From Rhizophlyctis rosea (lineage: Eukaryota > Chytridiomycota > Chytridiomycetes > Rhizophlyctidales > Rhizophlyctidaceae): a DNA stretch of 64,000 nt. Below are positions 34,267-43,600 of this stretch, piece by piece. Each line of letters starts with the position of its first letter. Position 1 is the stretch's first letter. The notes beneath the pieces were generated by a model. The model was given only the letters and a program-made list of their open reading frames with translations, did no database searches and had not been told where the DNA came from. A program made the translations under genes and the position numbers. The stretch is taken from contig JADGJC010000174.1 in the NCBI GenBank assembly GCA_027596075.1, positions 21,998 to 85,997 on the forward strand. Reading direction: 5' to 3'.

Positions 34267-35805
34267 ATGTGTGATCTTCCGCTTGAACTCATTCCACCAA
34301 TTCTCCTCTACCTCCCTCCCGAACAATGCTTCAAAGTTGGTGTAATTTTCCATATTCTCACCGGTGACCATTCCGTCCGTGACCATGCCATTCCTCTCCT
34401 GCCAAACGCCTCCATCGATAAAGCCTCCGGCAAAGCCAAATAGAACTCTTAGAGTGGTGGGTGGAGTGGAAACGTCAAAAGAAGGGAAGAGTTTTGTCGT
34501 ACACAAGGGAAAGCATGGATGCAGCCAGTATTAAAGGCCATGTGGAGGTGTTGGAGTGGTGGGGACGGAGCGGTCTCAGGATGCGGTACACTTCAAAGGC
34601 TATGGATGAGACGATGCACATTGATGTATTAAATTGGTGGAAGACAGGAAGTGGGTTGAAATTGACACGACTGAAATGGACCAAAGAGTGTTCCTGGCAC
34701 GGATATCCCACGTAAGAAGGAGCAATGTTGGTTCTGAATGGCCTCAGTCGTATTCTTCTCTGACGTTTCAATTTCAGGACCGCCATAGATAGAGCTAGCA
34801 GCCTGGGCCATGTTGCCGTTCTAAAATGGTGGAAACGAAGTGGGCTGACTTTTGCATGGTCAGTGGAGGCTATGACACACGCGTGCATCGGCGGACATGT
34901 GGACGTGCTAGACTGGTGGAAAGGAAGTGGTCTTGAGATGAAGTGGTCAGATAAGGCGATCAACTGGGCTAGCTGGGCCGGGAAGGATGCGCTTCAAGTA
35001 CTGGACTGGTGGAAATCCAGCGGGTTAGAGATGAAGTGGAGCGCACTAGCAATGGATGGGGCCAGCGACAAAGGAAGGATAGATGTTCTGGAGTGGTGGA
35101 AGGCCAGTGGATTGGAGTTGAAGTGGTCAACATGCGCAATCGATGATGCCTGCAAGAAAGGACACATTGCAGTATTGAATTGGTGGAAGGACAGCAACCT
35201 ATCTTTAAAGTGGACTTCTGCTGCTCTGGACGACGCTTCCTGGTTCGGCCACCTCCGCGTCTTCGAATGGTTCCCTCAAACCGGCCTCGAACTCCGCTAC
35301 ACCTCCAATGCTCTTGATTATGCCAGCCTCCAAGGTCACCTTCACGTCCTAGATTGGTGGAAGAATGATAGTGGGGTCGAACTCCTTTACACGCCCGATG
35401 CCCTGTACTGGGCCAGCTACCGCAAACAACTTGCCGTTTTGGAGTGGTGGAAAGCCTCTGGACTACAGATGAAGGGTTGGGCCCACGTAATTTTTCGGGA
35501 AGACGCCGCTAATGCGGAGGAGCTACAGTCACATACCAGTCATTCTCTAAGATATATGAAATACCGGGGCGAGTTTTTGGTGCGGGGGTGGAGTGATGAA
35601 ATTGTCAATTGGTGGGTGGAAAACTACTCGAACATACAATTTGGTAAGACGTTTTTTAGCTGTTTCTTGCATCACATATATCCCTTGCTCAACGGTTTTA
35701 AATTCTCTTTTCTTTTCAGAACCTCGCGGTCGTCGGAAGACCGCACGCTCGCCTTACGGCTGTCGACTTTGCCATTTGGTTGGTCACATTACTTGTCGCT
35801 GGTAA
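34267..35805 (+). CDS. WW-type ankyrin-like repeat protein with one apparent frameshift
   Basis: Exons 34267-34711, 34778-35643 and 35720-35805. The N terminus (MCDLPLELIPPILLYLPPEQ) matches the F-box-like head of its relative at 41241-42734. About a dozen ~33-residue repeats follow, each with the core [VI]L[ED]WWKxSGLxxK[WY]T and a DxAS-x-GH turn, a degenerate ankyrin pattern. The last exon adds a basic stretch and a Cys/His cluster (YGCRLCHLVGHITCRW) like a zinc knuckle. Near 34436-34441 the head runs into TAG while the repeats continue in the next frame. One extra A in an A-run would restore continuity, so this is either an assembly error or a real lesion. The downstream ATG at 34461 or 34512 would still express the repeats. 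Function is unknown; such repeats bind proteins. Confidence 0.7.
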
Positions 35806-36402
35806 TTCTTGCTGTAGCAAAACAAGGAGCGGGGGCTGAGACCCATCAATAGCTTAATCCGTGATACCAACTGTTATGCCACAAAGCAGAAGGGATCTCA
35901 ATGTCCATTCTCATTGAATCACTGGATGATCAAAATATTGAATGGAGATGGGTAGCACCAGACTTTCTCCCAGTGACTTGGGGTTGTTGGTAGACCTCTT
36001 TGAGGGACAGGACGCTCTTTGGGATTCTATCGAATTTGCTAGGCGAGCGAAAGGCGTCGCGTGCATCATTTGAGTCTGCATTATGCGACTGATGACCGCA
36101 TCGGATACATACACGGATATTCATTTGAAGATTGACAAGTTCGACAATTACACCTGGGGCCTCTGGACCGGCAAGTTTGAACCCTCGCGACTTGGTGGCC
36201 TGTGGCTTGCTATGGCTACAAGGTGGCTTGATTTCCCAGCCACAGATCGCCGGATGGGACGCGCCATAACCCTCAGTCGGATCCTGGCTTGCTCTCCATT
36301 CTCTCTTTCGTCCCACTCATTTCATCTTTTCGGCCAATTCACATTTTCCCATCCCATTCTCACCATCCATCAAGACCATCATTACACATCAACCACAAAC
36401 AA
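35806..36402. other. intergenic, ~600 bp
   Basis: No gene seen. The right end contains the shared upstream flank (CAAACAAGTCCATGTC at its edge) of the structured-RNA unit. Confidence 0.45.
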
Positions 36403-36752
36403 GTCCATGTCACGGATAGAGTGTTCCCTCTATGTACCGATCCCCCGTCTGATCCGGACCTTGTACACGAAGGGTGAGTTACCCGTACTTGGAACGGTGG
36501 CCAGGTTATATTACTAGCCTAAGCTACATGGTATCAGACGGAAAGGTGAAGTGCAGTAAGGCACCTAGGTGTCTTCCCGCTACACTGTCAGGATAAGTTT
36601 TGATCCGAACTGGGTACACAAGGGTGAGTTACCCGTACTCAGGGAGGTGGCCAGGTTATATTACTAGGCCGAAGCCCTTTCGGGGGTATCAAAATGGAAA
36701 TGACGGGCGGTGAGGGTATCATCTCTAGTGGGTTCGACTCCCACCATGGACC
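36403..36752 (+). ncRNA. structured-RNA candidate, unit 1 (tRNA-like ends, two internal domains)
   Basis: GTCCATG at 36403-36409 pairs with CATGGAC at 36745-36751. The latter directly follows a canonical T arm (stem GTGGG/CCCAC, loop TTCGACT, 36728-36744), exactly as in a tRNA. The T arm is also a perfect Pol III B box (GGTTCGACTCC). Inside are two copies of a ~95-nt domain closed by GTCTGAT/ATCAGAC (36447-36539) and TTTTGAT/ATCAAAA (36598-36694). Each holds a hairpin such as CTGGGTAC/GTACTCAG (36610-36642) and a GGCC...GGCC hairpin. A linker hairpin lies at 36558-36575. No normal D arm or anticodon arm is present, so this is not a standard tRNA. The strand is set by the T arm. I do not recognise the RNA class. 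Confidence 0.65.
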
Positions 36753-36756
36753 ATTC

Positions 36757-36783
36757 GACACAACACACGTTGTGTGTTGTGTC
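36757..36783. repeat. perfect 12-bp palindrome, 3-nt loop
   Basis: GACACAACACAC (36757-36768) and GTGTGTTGTGTC (36772-36783) flank GTT, four bases after unit 1. The right arm is nearly repeated after unit 2 (CGTTGTGTGTTGTTTG), but the left arm is not. Confidence 0.8.
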
Positions 36784-37014
36784 TTGGTTGTCTTGTGGAG
36801 GTGGTGGATGCTCGACTGTCACTTCGTCGATACTGCATGGTGAGTTGACTGTTTGTCACAGAAGGCGTTTCGTGATGCGCTCTAACCTTCATCCATCCTC
36901 AATGATACAAGCACCCATCCATCCTCAAGATACGAGCAAGCTCCATCAACATCCATCCATCCATTCATCCTCAAGATACAAGCAACTCGCAGCAACACAC
37001 TCCAACCTCAAACA
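36784..37014. repeat. spacer with three ~23-bp repeats
   Basis: The spacer between the two RNA units carries CATCCATCCTCAA..GATAC repeats at 36890-36913, 36916-36938 and 36961-36983, each ending (A/G)AGCA, mixed with CATC microsatellite. The last bases (CTCAAACAAGTCCATGTC into unit 2) match the flank of unit 1. Confidence 0.65.
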
Positions 37015-37377
37015 AGTCCATGTCGGATAGGATGCAACCTCTATGCACTGATCCGACGTCTGGTCTGGAACGAGTACATTAAGGGAAAGCTTGCCCGTAC
37101 TCAGGAAGGTGGCCTGGACAGATTGTCGGGCCGAGCCCGCAAGGGTACTAGATGGAGGTGAAAGGCAGCAAGGAAATGGTCCTTCTCGCCACACTGTCAT
37201 GGAAATCTGGTCTGGACTGGGTACATTAAAGGGAAAGCTTGCCCGTACCCAGGAAAGTGGCCTGGACAGATTGTCGGGCTGAGCCCGCAAGGTTATCAGA
37301 TGGAAGTGATTGGCGGTGAGGGTGCATTCTAGGCCGATGCGCTTCGGCGCGAGTGGGTTCGACTCCCACCATGGGCC
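37015..37377 (+). ncRNA. structured-RNA candidate, unit 2 (paralogue of unit 1)
   Basis: Same plan as unit 1 with many sequence differences. GTCCATG (37015-37021) pairs with CATGGGC (37370-37376) through one G-U pair, again directly after the T arm (37353-37369, loop TTCGACT). The internal domains are closed by GTCTGGT/ACTAGAT (37057-37153) and ATCTGGT/ATCAGAT (37205-37301). The first hairpin of the second copy is CTGGGTAC/GTACCCAG (37217-37252). A CCC-GCAA-GGG GNRA hairpin lies at 37136-37145 and a linker hairpin AAGGA/TCCTT at 37170-37184. A GCGC-TTCG-GCGC hairpin (37339-37350) sits where a long variable arm would be and is absent from unit 1. The stems are conserved while their sequences differ, which argues for selection on structure. 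Confidence 0.65.
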
Positions 37378-37773
37378 ATAAATCGTTGTGTGTTGTTTGC
37401 GAGTGTATGTAGTTGTGCGTGATGGATATCTGATAAAGTTTTGTAATAAATGAGTGTGCACAATACTATACTGGTGCGTTGCGTCTGTGCCGTGAACATT
37501 ATTACACTCATATCGAATTTCAAAATCTGTTATATCAAACGACGATGCGTATCCTGCTTCATAGGTCTACATCTTAACCCCTCCTTCCTTCCGGGTATCC
37601 CTTGTTCCTTTGTCAACTTCACACACACATACATCCCTGCGTCAATCATGCAGCTGGCCACGCATGATTATGTTTTGAATGTTTATAAATTCGAATATCT
37701 ACAGCCAACCGGTATATACAACGCATGAACAGCATGCGTAAGTCGCCCGCCTAGAAAGCGGAACTGAAGCACT
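37378..37773. other. intergenic, ~400 bp
   Basis: 3' flank of RNA unit 2 and of the F-box/ankyrin gene. No gene seen. Confidence 0.5.
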
Positions 37774-39825
37774 TCAGGGCCCCTCAGAAACCGCAACAGA
37801 CACATTCCCATGCCCGTGACTACTCCCACTCCCACCAAACATCCTAAACTCGCTCCCAACACCCGCAGAACCCCCAACACCACCCCCTTCCTGTCCCTTC
37901 CCAACCCACGCCCCACAAATCGCATCCATCGTCCTCCTACTAACCCCCAAAACCCTACACACATCCGCCCCATACCTAACCAAACACTCCACAACCCCTT
38001 TACACCCCCTGCCAACCGCAACCCTCAAAGGCGTCTCATCCAAACACCCAACCTCAACCCCAAACCGACACAAAACCTCCACAACATCCACCCACCCCCC
38101 ACGAACAGCACTACAAAGCGCATCAACGCCCGCAGCACCCTTCACGTCCGCCCCGTACTCGCAAAGCAACTTCACAAGTGGGGCGTTACCCCTCTGTGCC
38201 GCGTCACGGAGGAGGACATCGCCTGCGGTGCGGGCGTCGGCGCCGTGGGAAAGGAGGAGGGATACGCAGTTTAGGGATGAGTCCGTGCATGCTAGGCGGA
38301 GGGGCCAGTGGGTTGTTGTGTCGGGTGAGACGGGGAAGCCGAGGGAGAGGAGGAAGCGGAGGAGGTTGTGGTAGTCGCGGGTTAGGATTAGTTCGTAGAT
38401 GTCGTATGTTAGGAATGGGTCGTGGAGGGATGCGCGGCGGTGGAGGGGTTGGGGTTTTGAGGGGTGAGAGGGGGAGGGATCTAGGATGGTACGGATGAAG
38501 AAGAATAGTTGGGGTTCGGAAAAGGCCGCGTAGTCTATCTTTAGATCGCTTAAAGCCGCGTTACGATGACGGAGAAGGAAAGAAAGGATGTCGATAGACT
38601 CTTGACTAGGTTCAAACACATCCCCAACCTTCTCAAACCGCGTTTGCAACGCCGCTACGATCTGATTGATATCGATATTATACTTATAAGAGTCCGTCCA
38701 CATCGCTCGACGGCCCGTGCCATACAGGAATGGTGAAGAGAGCGGTAAAGGAATGGCGGAAATGACGGCCCATTCGATGGATTTGTCGAGGAGTTGGTCT
38801 CGCCGGTCGGACGGGATCATTCCTACGCCGCGTTTGAGGACTGGGAGGGACATGGATTGGGTTATGCTGTGATATAGCACGTCGTCGACAACTTGGGAGG
38901 TGTCGGCGCTTAGTGGGAGGAGACGATCGATGACATCCGGATGGCCTGACCAGGCGGCGAAGGCGACGAGCACGCCGAGCTCGTCTGGAGCGATGCGGAT
39001 GGTTGGGGAAGGTGAGGTGAGGCAGGCGATGAAGAGGGAGAGGCACGATTCGAGGCGTTTGGTGCAGATTAGACGGAGGAGGAGACGGATGGATCTAGCG
39101 GGTTCTGACATGCCGGTGCTGGTAACGATTATGGCGGTGGACCGTCTCGCAAGATGCGGGATGGAGTTACCAGAAGGGGTACGTTTCGTGGTCGGACGAA
39201 CAGGCATGACAATCGGGATGCTCTCAATTGCCGAATCTCCCACATCCCCAACGACATTCCTCCCACCCTTCAAAACTCCCCACTCCTCCAACATCCTCAC
39301 CAAAACCTCATCCCCCATCAACCCAACCGGACACCCACTCAGCGCAGCACCAAAACCCGGCGCCGCATACCCCATCACATCATCCAAAAACTCAAACTCC
39401 CCACACTTCCCAACCTCCGGCAGGCGAGGGAACTGGGCACGCAGCCATGCGCGCCGCGTGGTGTTGGATTGACTCAACGCATGGAACGCCCGGCAGCTTT
39501 TCGTGAATGCCGCGGGGTGAGAGACGAAGACGAAGATGGATATTAGGAGTTCGGGTGAGAGACTTAGGAGAGATTGGAAGGGTTGTGCCGTTCCGGGTGG
39601 TGTAGATGGACCTAGTGTCGATGACAATGGGTTCATGGTTGGAACTATTGCCAAGTCGTTGGCATAATCGGTTTGCGGTGTTGGGTGAAAAGTAAAGCGA
39701 GGTAAGAAAGACGTGCTGGTGCCGGTACTTGTACTAGATGGTGGACCGGGGATGGAATCATGGAGCATCTCTTGAAGCAGGAAATCGTTCGGGCAATAGT
39801 GGGGAAAGTTGGGTTGCGAAGACAT
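37774..39825 (-). CDS. F-box-like protein with C-terminal ankyrin repeats
   Basis: Single exon, 683 aa. After a Ser/Thr/Pro-rich N terminus, residues ~85-135 read LLSLSPELLISIFVFVSHP ... CRAFHALSQ, an F-box-like segment that would contact Skp1. A variable helical middle includes disordered patches. From ~residue 480 ankyrin repeats appear: LRFLLSLGFPVSP, WPLRLACTDSSLNCVSLLL, LLRDAAQRGNAPLVKLLC and LRVAVGRGCKGVVECLVRYG. The arrangement suggests a substrate receptor of an SCF ubiquitin ligase, which is inference. The tail is Gly/Ser-rich. Confidence 0.82.
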   Translation of the reverse strand: MSSQPNFPHYCPNDFLLQEMLHDSIPGPPSSTSTGTSTSFLPRFTFHPTPQTDYANDLAIVPTMNPLSSTLGPSTPPGTAQPFQSLLSLSPELLISIFVFVSHPAAFTKSCRAFHALSQSNTTRRAWLRAQFPRLPEVGKCGEFEFLDDVMGYAAPGFGAALSGCPVGLMGDEVLVRMLEEWGVLKGGRNVVGDVGDSAIESIPIVMPVRPTTKRTPSGNSIPHLARRSTAIIVTSTGMSEPARSIRLLLRLICTKRLESCLSLFIACLTSPSPTIRIAPDELGVLVAFAAWSGHPDVIDRLLPLSADTSQVVDDVLYHSITQSMSLPVLKRGVGMIPSDRRDQLLDKSIEWAVISAIPLPLSSPFLYGTGRRAMWTDSYKYNIDINQIVAALQTRFEKVGDVFEPSQESIDILSFLLRHRNAALSDLKIDYAAFSEPQLFFFIRTILDPSPSHPSKPQPLHRRASLHDPFLTYDIYELILTRDYHNLLRFLLSLGFPVSPDTTTHWPLRLACTDSSLNCVSLLLSHGADARTAGDVLLRDAAQRGNAPLVKLLCEYGADVKGAAGVDALCSAVRGGWVDVVEVLCRFGVEVGCLDETPLRVAVGRGCKGVVECLVRYGADVCRVLGVSRRTMDAICGAWVGKGQEGGGVGGSAGVGSEFRMFGGSGSSHGHGNVSVAVSEGP

Positions 39826-41240
39826 CTCTTCTTGTCTTCGTTTTCGTTTCCTAAGGGTGCTTCACAGTGTTAAAAACGGTTGGTAATAACATTCGCTACG
39901 TGGTCCTTAGTTCCGACGTGATGGACTTGGAGTGTGTATTGACGATGAAACCCTTTTTCCCACCTGTGAATGGATAAACCACAAATATATAACTGAAGTT
40001 GCTCCCCGTGCCACTTCCTTTAGCACATCGATGCATTTCCATGCAGGACTTGTTGTTTCCACGAAATCGATGTTTCAACCTGCCGATGTTGCCGCGTCCA
40101 CTTGCATCGGGTTTGGGAAACAGTCCATGTCCCAGCCATCGGCTTCCTGTTGAACCATCGACGATCATGGGTTTCGATCGTCCCTAACATCCAATTACAC
40201 GCATTTTTGGGACTTGTATGATTGAGTCATGCAAAGAGAAAGAGTTGGATGTGAGTAATTATTCTCGATCAGCATGCGCACTGCTGAAAACGCAAACTCC
40301 TCTTCTAGGGAAGACCCTGCACCCACCGGCACTGTACAATTTACACTTTTTCCGACACGATGTTTCAGCACACCAGCAAAATGCAGCGATTGGGCCGATC
40401 TGGTGGTCTAAATCCTCCAGGTATCCTCCGTGTGGCGTGGTGGCGCGTCATAAAATGTCCCGTCGCGTTTGGAGCTTGGTACGACCTCCGTCAGCATGGT
40501 GGCTCTGCCAGCGGATTTGGGTTGCCGGGATCTCGGAACTGGACAGGATCGGCGATGAGAATTCAGTCCCCGATTGCTAGTTGAGGGCTTCGGGGATCTG
40601 ACCATCGGGATTGGTCGATTTGCGATGTCCTTTTGGCCCCATGAAACTCCGCGAGTACCGTAGAAACGTAGCAGAATCCTTACCAGTAGAATAAAATTGC
40701 ATACCGTTGGTATATATAGGTATGTTGAGGTGAACTGTACATCATTCAACACCTAATGCTGGAATGGAAATTAGGAATTGAAGAGGTACTTAAGTTGTCG
40801 AATTTAGTTTGGCGAAATTGCTAGCGACAGTTGGCGATTTACTAAGTGCAGGTTATGGAGGTGCGGACATTGAATATCCAGGTTCACACAAGGCGAAAGT
40901 AGAGAGATGTCGATGCTTAACTGATATGATGTGCATCCACAAAAACTATGGAATAACCAAGCAGAAGACGACACATCCGTAATGGTTTTTGGCGCCACAG
41001 TGTATTCGATGCGTTGATAAAACAACTTGAAATATATTTTGAAGTCTTAATTACCGAACACTCTACATTATGTTTTATACTACAATCGTAAACATCTGAT
41101 TACATGCCTTCACCGGCGACCAACCCCTTTCTGCATGGTCACTGCCGCAGTCGATATGCACCACTCATGGCCTGCCCAAATGATGTCTTCGCCCATGTTT
41201 CTTCCGGCACATGATATTCTGTGTCCACCAGTAGACTACC
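39826..41240. other. gene-poor stretch, 1.4 kb
   Basis: Holds the presumed promoter of the F-box/ankyrin gene on the left and the 3' flank of the WW-ankyrin-like gene on the right. Short frames only, none supported. Confidence 0.45.
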
Positions 41241-42734
41241 TTATTCCTCCTCCTCTGCTTCTTGAATCCTCTTCAACCCAGTACCTGCCTTTCCCTTCCA
41301 CCAGCGCGAACTCCCTAACCCACTGGATTTCCACCATTTGACCACCTCAACTTGACCATTCTCCTCCGCCACACGCAATGCAGCATCCGTAAACTTCATC
41401 TCTAACATGTTCCTCCGCCACCACAAATTCCATAGACCGTATCCGCCCTCTGGCCCCCTAATCGCTGCCTCCCTCCACCATTCCAAAACATCCACACGGC
41501 CGTCCCTGCTCGCAAGATACATCGCCCAGTGTGTATATTTCAGCTTCAATCCACTGGCCCACCACCATTCCAACACATCCACATGTCCTTTCCCACTCGC
41601 GAAATCAAGAGCATCCGCCGAATACTTCAATTCCAAGCCACTACTCTTCCACCATTCTAACACCGCAATATGGCCGTTCTCACTTGCACCGTCAATCGCG
41701 TCCTTCGTGTATTTCAGTTCGAGCCCGCTCCGTTTCCACCACTCCAGCGCGCCAACATGCCCGTGCGCGCTCGCGCCGTTAATCGCCCAATGCGTATAAT
41801 TTAGATCCTTCCCCCAACGCTTCCACCAATCTAAAATGTGAACGTGCCCCTGTTTACTCGCCCCGTCCAAGGCCCATCCCTCCCACCCAGCAGCTACTGA
41901 CTGTCGATGGTTGTCGTACCGCATCACCAACCCGCTCTTAGCCCACCATTCCAACACATCCAAATGACCGTTTAGGCTAGCCCAACTCAATGATCCTGAG
42001 GTATACACTAGGGGCAGGCCGCTATCTTTCCACCATTGTAAGACGGATACATGCCCATGTCTAGAAGCTTCATCCATGGCGTTTGAAGGGGAGAGGTACT
42101 TCAAGGTCAATCCGCTCGATTCCCACCATTGAAGGACCCGAAGGTGACCATTCATACTTGCTTCTCTCAGAGAATCACGGGAATAGAAAATCTTCATCCC
42201 ACTGTTCTTCCACCACTCCAACACCTCATGAAAGCCCTTGCTGCTGGCGGCATCCATGACATCTTCATAGTATAGGCGGTAAGGAACTTTGAGCGGGAGG
42301 TTGGAGGACTTCCACCAGTTGAGGACGGTGATGTGGTTGTTGTCGCACGCCTGTTGGATTGCCGCCCCTGTATACTTCAACTCAAGACCACTGGATAACC
42401 ACCAGTCTAGGACGGGAATGTGCTGGTTTTTGCTTGCGAGGTCCATTGCGTCTGATGAGTATGTGAGGAGGGGTGCCTTTCCGTGACCATTCGAGGCAGT
42501 CCTTTGATTTTTCCTTCTAGTGGCAACATGTGTCCACCAAGTAAGTAAGTCGACTTGTCCTTTCCGGGAAGCATCATCTAAGCTGGTGTAGGGAAGGATC
42601 GGAAGGACGCTGTCTCGGAGGTGGGGGTACCCATAACAAACTGCAAGGATAACACCGATTCGAAAGGAGGTCAAACGGGGGACGACGTCGTGAATGAGGA
42701 TCAGGTGGAGGAGTTCAACGGGCAGCTGGAGCAT
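41241..42734 (-). CDS. WW-type ankyrin-like repeat protein, intact
   Basis: Single exon, 497 aa. It begins MLQLPVELLHLILIHDVVPR, an F-box-like head. About 14 repeats of ~33 residues follow with the core VLEWWKxSGLxLKYTxxAxDxAS and GH turns. It is the intact relative of the interrupted gene at 34267-35805 on the opposite strand, about 6 kb away. The C terminus is basic then acidic (KRIQEAEEEE) and lacks the Cys cluster of its relative. The repeat is a strongly diverged ankyrin unit in which the second helix carries a fixed Trp-Trp. Molecular partners are unknown. Confidence 0.82.
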   Translation of the reverse strand: MLQLPVELLHLILIHDVVPRLTSFRIGVILAVCYGYPHLRDSVLPILPYTSLDDASRKGQVDLLTWWTHVATRRKNQRTASNGHGKAPLLTYSSDAMDLASKNQHIPVLDWWLSSGLELKYTGAAIQQACDNNHITVLNWWKSSNLPLKVPYRLYYEDVMDAASSKGFHEVLEWWKNSGMKIFYSRDSLREASMNGHLRVLQWWESSGLTLKYLSPSNAMDEASRHGHVSVLQWWKDSGLPLVYTSGSLSWASLNGHLDVLEWWAKSGLVMRYDNHRQSVAAGWEGWALDGASKQGHVHILDWWKRWGKDLNYTHWAINGASAHGHVGALEWWKRSGLELKYTKDAIDGASENGHIAVLEWWKSSGLELKYSADALDFASGKGHVDVLEWWWASGLKLKYTHWAMYLASRDGRVDVLEWWREAAIRGPEGGYGLWNLWWRRNMLEMKFTDAALRVAEENGQVEVVKWWKSSGLGSSRWWKGKAGTGLKRIQEAEEEE

Positions 42735-43600
42735 ACCGAGCGTAGCAAATGGGTGCTAAATGGGAAATTGCCGAGTGGTTGTGCGCTGACTGGGTAAGTG
42801 CTTTTCGACCCGGTTTCGTGAAATCTTGCTTTTGATGTTAGTGTTCTCAGTCACTTGGTGGTCTGCATTTTGAATGAGAAGACCTCTTGGACCAGCTGGA
42901 AATCCTCTGTGACACGAACATCTGTGGCCCGGATCCGACACGACGGTCATTTTCGCGTGTCCTGATAAAAGGACTGAGCCCACATTTTACGAGCTGGAGG
43001 ACCATTGCGACAAGACTAAGCGTTGAAATTCGGCATATGTATTGGGGAACCACCGCCCATACTGGGCGTAACAATATCAAGTTTCTACATCAAAAATGTA
43101 GGCCCGCAGGGACTTGAGAGTGATTGACATGTGATGTGGTGTAGTTGGTGTGAGTCACACGAACTTGCAAGGACCCTCGCGAAACAAGCCCGTATTGTGA
43201 TGGCATTCTTAAGCGCGGTCTTGTGCTTGAAGGCGGCCTCGGTAGGGAAAATGGGAGTTCTCGGTCACCGTGATAGCGGTGAAGTGGCAAAAGTTACCCG
43301 CCACGGGTGTTATGGAGGGACAATGGGCTTTACCGGTCTGAAAAATATGAGCTCCTTAATGTTCTCATAGGTGTGGTTCGAACCCACACTCAGATTTCAA
43401 TATCCTGCCCGGAGTCTGTCTGTTGCACCAATATCTCCGCGGTGGTGATGATAGTTCCACAGTTACTATGCTTTTAACGAATTTCCTAGGCCATATTACC
43501 GGCACACTATACTACATGTAACTCCACTCAATACATACTACAAGCTATCTGCTACATATAAACTACATGTGCGACATTCCGCCGCCTACCGTCAAGGGGC
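42735..43600. other. gene-poor stretch with several strong hairpins
   Basis: No protein gene. The plus strand carries perfect hairpins CGCCCA-tac-TGGGCG (about 43055), CTACAT-caaaa-ATGTAG (about 43085) and CACCG-tgatag-CGGTG (about 43266), ending in a tRNA-like T arm at 43371-43389. Part of this may be an RNA gene. Confidence 0.4.
43335..43395 (+). ncRNA. possible tRNA-like element lacking a D arm
   Basis: GTCTGA (43336-43341) pairs with TCAGAT (43390-43395), with one G-U pair. TATGAG (43346-43351) pairs with CTCATA (43364-43369) around a 12-nt loop, and GTGTGG/CCACAC (43371-43389) forms a T-type arm with loop TTCGAAC and a B box GGTTCGAACCC. The D arm is missing and the middle loop is too large for a normal tRNA, so this may be a tRNA-derived fragment or the 3' end of a longer RNA. 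Confidence 0.3.

Noticed and set aside
36403..37377. Group I intron, hammerhead or HDV ribozyme, 5S rRNA or true bacterial tmRNA as identity of the structured units
   Set aside because: I found none of the conserved core sequences of these classes, and the units lack a tag-peptide frame. Only the tRNA-like ends are shared with tmRNA.
42785..43330. Third full copy of the structured RNA
   Set aside because: Only a T arm and unrelated hairpins are visible; the GTCCATG-type 5' strand and the repeated domain cannot be found.
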